In this document: piece by piece, positions 7,065 through 9,874 of the stretch
How the letters are laid out: the number at the start of each line of letters is the position of its first letter
Numbering within the stretch: the stretch's first letter is position 1
Assembly (NCBI GenBank): GCA_934155265.1
Contig: CAKPGU010000033.1
Span: 1 to 9,874 of the forward strand
DNA: 9,874 bases
Direction of reading: 5' to 3'
Origin: an uncultured Clostridia bacterium
Lineage (GTDB): Bacteria > Bacillota > Clostridia > TANB77 > CAG-508
Translations under genes and position numbers: made by a program
The notes under the pieces: generated by a model
What the model saw: the letters and a program-made list of their open reading frames with translations, nothing else
Databases searched by the model: none
Told to the model about the DNA's origin: nothing

Positions 7065-7790
7065 ATGAAAATAAAAGTAAGCAAAGAAAAGCTAGTAATG
7101 TCGATTACAATAGGAATTGCATGTTTTGCATTAATGCTTGTAATGTTTATGCAATTTAAAGTAGTTAAACAAACAGATATAACAGCAATAGAAACGATGA
7201 GGGAATCTGAACTTAGGCTAGAATTATCAAATTGGAATGAAAAATATAATGAATTAAATGAAAAATATCAAGAAGTTACTGCCAAAATCCAAGAATATAA
7301 AAATGAAAAGGAATCAGATGCTCAAACAGCTCAATTATTAGAACAAGAATTAGAACAATTGAATGAATCTCTTGGAAAAACTGATGTTGAAGGAGAAGGA
7401 ATTGTAATACAAATAATAGATAAAGGTGGAACTCAGCTTTCAGATGATGTCCAAGTAGAAAGTATATCATCAACAGATCTTTTAACAATAATTAACGAAC
7501 TATTTTCAGCTGGAGCAGAAGCAATATCACTAAATGGTCACAGAATTACAGCAATGTCAGCAATTTACGAAATAGGAACAGAATTCTTGAAAGTAAATGG
7601 AGATAAGATTTCATCACCTTATGTTATAAATGCAATAGGAAATTCAGATTATTTAAAGAGTGCTGTATCAGGAAAAGGTGGAGGAGTAGACGATTTAAAA
7701 GAATTAGGACATGAAACAAGTGTTGATACAAGTAAAAAAATTAAAATTGATAAATATGAAAAAGATATAACTACAAAATACATAAATTAG
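7065..7790 (+). CDS. DUF881 family membrane-anchored coiled-coil protein (second copy, YlxW/YlxX-like)
   Basis: The 241-residue paralogue of the preceding gene has the same plan: a transmembrane helix (about 11-31), a long coiled coil (about 43-104, with repeated NEKYNELNEKYQE), then DUF881 (about 106-235). The core motifs are shared: VEGEGIVIQIIDKGG, STDLLTIINELFSAGAEAISLNGHRIT (136-162) and VNGDKISSPYVINAIG (177-192). The copies differ in the linker after the first strands and at the C-terminus, so they are old duplicates and not a recent tandem copy. Two DUF881 genes in tandem are also the B. subtilis arrangement. AAAGGAATGTG precedes the ATG, and sbp begins 11 nt after the stop, suggesting tight co-expression. 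The function is unknown. Confidence 0.85.
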   Translation: MKIKVSKEKLVMSITIGIACFALMLVMFMQFKVVKQTDITAIETMRESELRLELSNWNEKYNELNEKYQEVTAKIQEYKNEKESDAQTAQLLEQELEQLNESLGKTDVEGEGIVIQIIDKGGTQLSDDVQVESISSTDLLTIINELFSAGAEAISLNGHRITAMSAIYEIGTEFLKVNGDKISSPYVINAIGNSDYLKSAVSGKGGGVDDLKELGHETSVDTSKKIKIDKYEKDITTKYIN

Positions 7791-7801
7791 GGGGAATTAA
7801 A

Positions 7802-8176
7802 ATGATTATTATAGCAATAGTTATTGGATGTATAATTGGAGCATTAATAGGAATAAATGCACCTGTAATACCATATACATATTCGACGTTCCTTGCAATT
7901 GCAGTAGTTGCAGCATTAGATTCAGTTTTTGGAGGAATTACATCAGTATTAAAGAAAAATTTTGATTTAACAATTTTTATATCAGGATTTTTCTGCAATA
8001 GTATACTTTCAATTGCATTAACATATTTAGGACAAAAATTAAATCTAGATATATACTTAGCTGCACTAGTAGTTTTTGTTGGAAGAATGTTCACAAATTT
8101 AACAATAATAAGAAGATATTACATAGAAAAATGGACAACAAAAAGACAAGAACAAAGAAAGAACGTGGCACAGTAA
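7802..8176 (+). CDS. sbp: Small basic protein (DUF1290)
   Basis: The 124-residue polytopic membrane protein has hydrophobic segments at about residues 2-21, 28-48, 57-76 and 83-104, and a basic cytoplasmic-type tail (RRYYIEKWTTKRQEQRK). IGCIIGALIGINAPVIPYTYSTFLAIAVVAALDSVFGG is the hallmark N-terminal half of the small basic protein family, and the length matches (B. subtilis Sbp is about 120 aa). It lies between a DUF881 gene and ftsA, as in other Firmicutes. A role in the envelope or in division is inferred from this conserved position only. GGGGGAA at 7790-7796 overlaps the stop of the previous gene, and the ATG follows 5 nt later, so coupling is likely. Confidence 0.88.
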   Translation: MIIIAIVIGCIIGALIGINAPVIPYTYSTFLAIAVVAALDSVFGGITSVLKKNFDLTIFISGFFCNSILSIALTYLGQKLNLDIYLAALVVFVGRMFTNLTIIRRYYIEKWTTKRQEQRKNVAQ

Positions 8177-8193
8177 GGATACAGAAAAATACA

Positions 8194-8281
8194 TTACAAA
8201 AGTATTACAAAATATTTCGAAAATGTTACAAAAATATTTCAAAAATATTTCAAATGTTATTGACAATTTTGTCAAAATGTA
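8194..8281 (+). repeat. Phased A-tract repeats (11-bp period) upstream of ftsA
   Basis: The spacer between sbp and ftsA can be cut into consecutive 11-bp units: TTACAAAAGTA, TTACAAAATAT, TTCGAAAATGT, TACAAAAATAT, TTCAAAAATAT, TTCAAATGTTA. The register then continues through the -35 box. A-tracts begin at 8198, 8209, 8220, 8230, 8241, 8252 and 8274, all on the same face of the helix. Phased A-tracts bend DNA. Such an array just upstream of a promoter could act as a curved UP-like element or as a run of protein-binding repeats. Confidence 0.7.
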
Positions 8282-8288
8282 ATATATA
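8260..8288 (+). promoter_or_regulatory. Promoter of ftsA(-ftsZ), with palindrome over the -35 box
   Basis: A perfect -35 TTGACA (8260-8265), a 17-bp spacer and TATATA (8283-8288) form a strong sigma-A-type promoter with a start near 8295, about 34 nt before ftsA. The -35 lies inside a perfect inverted repeat TTGACAA-TT-TTGTCAA (8260-8275), placed as an operator would be. The promoter would let ftsA and ftsZ be expressed apart from the divIB unit. No terminator is visible after sbp, so read-through is also expected. Confidence 0.75.
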
Positions 8289-8315
8289 TAACACTAAAGA
8301 AAACACATAAATAAA

Positions 8316-8331
8316 TGGAGGAATTATCTTG
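8316..8331 (+). promoter_or_regulatory. Ribosome binding site fixing the TTG start of ftsA
   Basis: GGAGG at 8317-8321 lies 7 nt before TTG at 8329. The only nearby ATG (8314) overlaps this site and, in its own frame, reaches TAG after seven codons, so it cannot start ftsA. Confidence 0.8.
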
Positions 8332-9558
8332 GCAATAGGTGATATCATAGTTGGTATTGATATAGGTACATCTAAAGTTTGCACTGTTGTTGGAGAAGTA
8401 AACAATTTCGGACAAATAGAAACAATATGTAGCATAGCTGAAAAATGCAATGGACTAAAAAAAGGAAAAATTATTAGTGAAGAAGAAATCAGTTTAAGCA
8501 TTGCAAAAACAATAAAAGATGCTGAAGAAGAGGCGGACTTTAAAATTAATTCAGCATATGTTACAATTCCTGGCAAATATGTAACAATAGTTCAAAATAG
8601 TATCTTTAAAGAACTAAAAGATAAATTTGCAGGAATAGCATTAAAAGATGTTCAAAATGCAATGATGCAAGCTAAAGACATAGAAATACCAGAAGGAAAA
8701 ACAATAATAGATATAGTACCATCAGAAATAGTGCTAGACAATGGAAAAGTAGTAGCAGATCCAGTTGGAAATTTAAGCTCAAACTTTACATTAAAAGCAC
8801 AAATTATTTTGGCTGACAAAGAATATGTCAGACAATTATCATCCATCTTTAAAAGAGTAGGTATAGAAATAGATGGAATTGTACCAACAGCATTAGCTGA
8901 AAGGAATTTAATGTTAGATACTAATGAACTATACGATAATGTAATGTTGTTAGACATAGGAGCTGGAAACACTGAAATAGGTGTATTTGAAGGAAGTACA
9001 TTTACTTATACAAACACAATTCCTCTTGGTGGAGACAACATAACAAATGATATAGCATTAGTTTTAAATATTTCGGAAGAAGAAGCAGAAAAACTAAAAA
9101 AACAATATGGATTAGCTCTTAAATCATTTATAGATAATGATAATGAAATAATGCTAAATACATGTAAAGATGAAAGCAGAAATAAAGTTATAAAAAGTTC
9201 TGAACTAATCGAAATTATAGAAGCGAGAATAGAAGAAATATTTACAATAATAAACAAAGATATAACAAATCAAAATGTAAAACAAAACATAAATACAGTA
9301 ATATTAACAGGAAGAGGAATCACAAATATAAATAAAAGTGATGTTGCTGGAAAAATTAATTTAAATATTCCTGTAAAAATGTCAACAGGTAGAGCTGTAA
9401 GTACAGTAAAAGCAGAATTTAGAACTAGTTATGCACTTGTAAGATATATTGCAGCAAGACCATTTGTAAAAACAGTTTCAAGTAAAATTGATTTGCAATC
9501 AAATGAAAGTGTATTTAAAACTATAATTGAGAGAATAAAAGAATTCTTTTATTCTTAA
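8329..9558 (+). CDS. ftsA: Cell-division protein FtsA
   Basis: The 409-residue actin-like ATP-binding protein tethers FtsZ filaments to the membrane. Visible parts are the phosphate-1 loop VGIDIGTSKVCTVVGEV (8-24), the SHS2 subdomain 1C (about 85-160), the phosphate-2 loop LLDIGAGNTEIGVF (207-220), and the adenosine-motif region VILTGRGITN (324-333). The C-terminal amphipathic membrane helix is VFKTIIERIKEFF (395-407), the expected targeting sequence, joined by a flexible linker. The start is TTG, the only non-ATG start among the genes here, chosen because GGAGG lies 7 nt upstream and the FtsA core begins at once. One oddity is TGRG where FtsA proteins usually have TGGG/TGGA. ftsZ follows 62 nt downstream. 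The identification is secure from motifs and neighbours. Confidence 0.95.
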   Translation: MAIGDIIVGIDIGTSKVCTVVGEVNNFGQIETICSIAEKCNGLKKGKIISEEEISLSIAKTIKDAEEEADFKINSAYVTIPGKYVTIVQNSIFKELKDKFAGIALKDVQNAMMQAKDIEIPEGKTIIDIVPSEIVLDNGKVVADPVGNLSSNFTLKAQIILADKEYVRQLSSIFKRVGIEIDGIVPTALAERNLMLDTNELYDNVMLLDIGAGNTEIGVFEGSTFTYTNTIPLGGDNITNDIALVLNISEEEAEKLKKQYGLALKSFIDNDNEIMLNTCKDESRNKVIKSSELIEIIEARIEEIFTIINKDITNQNVKQNINTVILTGRGITNINKSDVAGKINLNIPVKMSTGRAVSTVKAEFRTSYALVRYIAARPFVKTVSSKIDLQSNESVFKTIIERIKEFFYS

Positions 9559-9620
9559 ACAAATAAGAAAAATTTATAGAATAATAATCAAAATATAATT
9601 TTAATGGGGAGGAAATCTTT

Positions 9621-9874
9621 ATGATGGAATGTGAAGACGTTACAATGATGGACGGAACAGCTACAATAAAAGTAATCGGTGTCGGGGGCGCTGGAAATAA
9701 TGCTGTAAATAGAATGATTGAAGCAGGAATTAAGGGTGTTGACTTTATTTCTGTTAATACAGATAGACAAGCATTACAAAAATCAAAAGCAGGAACAAAA
9801 ATTCAAATAGGAGAAAAAATAACAAGAGGACTTGGAGCAGGAGCAAATCCTGACATTGGTGCTCAATCAGCAGA
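9621..9874 (+). CDS. ftsZ: Cell-division protein FtsZ, N-terminal fragment (3' end outside window)
   Basis: FtsZ is the tubulin-like GTPase that forms the division ring. The frame is open to the window edge and gives 84 residues, MMECEDVTMMDGTATIKVIG and onward. It contains the nucleotide-binding GVGGAGNNAVNRM (T1 loop region, about 20-32), the VDFISVNTDRQAL segment (about 40-52) and ITRGLGAGANP (about 68-78), all strongly conserved. The catalytic T7 loop and the C-terminal FtsA-binding tail lie outside the window. GGGGAGG at 9606-9612 is 8 nt before the ATG at 9621 and 11 nt before the next ATG (9624), so 9621 is preferred. A TATAAT at 9594-9599 has no convincing -35, so co-transcription with ftsA is the simplest reading. 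Confidence 0.96.
   Translation, partial: MMECEDVTMMDGTATIKVIGVGGAGNNAVNRMIEAGIKGVDFISVNTDRQALQKSKAGTKIQIGEKITRGLGAGANPDIGAQSA

Noticed and set aside
7771..8094. Minus-strand frames opposite sbp and ftsA (7771-8094, 8250-8576, 8652-8972, 9006-9257)
   Set aside because: They are antisense shadows of recognised genes with low-complexity I/S/P-rich translations and no start signals.
8194..8259. The 11-bp repeats as a CRISPR array or mobile-element end
   Set aside because: The units are too short, have no spacers, and there is no associated gene or terminal inverted repeat.
9594..9599. TATAAT before ftsZ as a separate ftsZ promoter
   Set aside because: There is no acceptable -35 at 16-19 bp upstream. 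In DNA this AT-rich an isolated -10 match is expected by chance.
9588..9770. Minus-strand 60-codon frame opposite the ftsZ start
   Set aside because: It is antisense to the conserved FtsZ N-terminus and its ribosome binding site, with no support of its own.

Overview
The window comes from a very AT-rich, low-GC Firmicute, most likely a member of the Clostridia. The evidence is strongly A/T-biased codon use, purine-rich Shine-Dalgarno sites (AGAGG, GGAGG), and the block divIB(ftsQ) - two DUF881 genes - small basic protein gene (sbp) - ftsA - ftsZ. That block has the same order as the Bacillus subtilis divIB-ylxW-ylxX-sbp-ftsA-ftsZ region. Genus cannot be decided from the sequence. I see no mobile element, CRISPR array, defence locus or prophage.

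Positions 1-613: the last codons of a DUF4097-like protein and its terminator. Then comes a single tRNA-Leu(UAA) gene on the minus strand, with a full-consensus promoter and its own terminator. No protein gene is supported between 88 and 613.

Positions 553-2990: a plus-strand operon of apt (adenine phosphoribosyltransferase) and a transketolase split into N- and C-terminal polypeptides. It has a recognisable promoter and ends at a hairpin shared with the next, convergent gene. The genes link PRPP/purine salvage with the non-oxidative pentose phosphate pathway.

Positions 2997-3986: a minus-strand gene for a multi-pass membrane protein of the CmpB-like putative ABC-transporter family. It is divergent from murA, and the shared spacer carries a candidate promoter for each.

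Positions 3987-9874: cell-wall and division genes. murA (first committed step of peptidoglycan precursor synthesis) is its own unit, closed by a terminator. A second unit starts with divIB/ftsQ and continues through the two DUF881 genes and sbp. A 152-bp spacer then precedes ftsA and the truncated ftsZ. Together DivIB (septal wall synthesis), FtsA (membrane tether) and FtsZ (ring polymer) supply the core of the divisome.

This is mostly ordinary core-genome DNA. The most unusual structure is the spacer before ftsA: A-tracts phased at about 11 bp run into a consensus promoter whose -35 box lies inside a perfect palindrome. ftsA also starts with TTG and carries an unusual TGRG in its nucleotide-pocket motif. 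No new system is evident.
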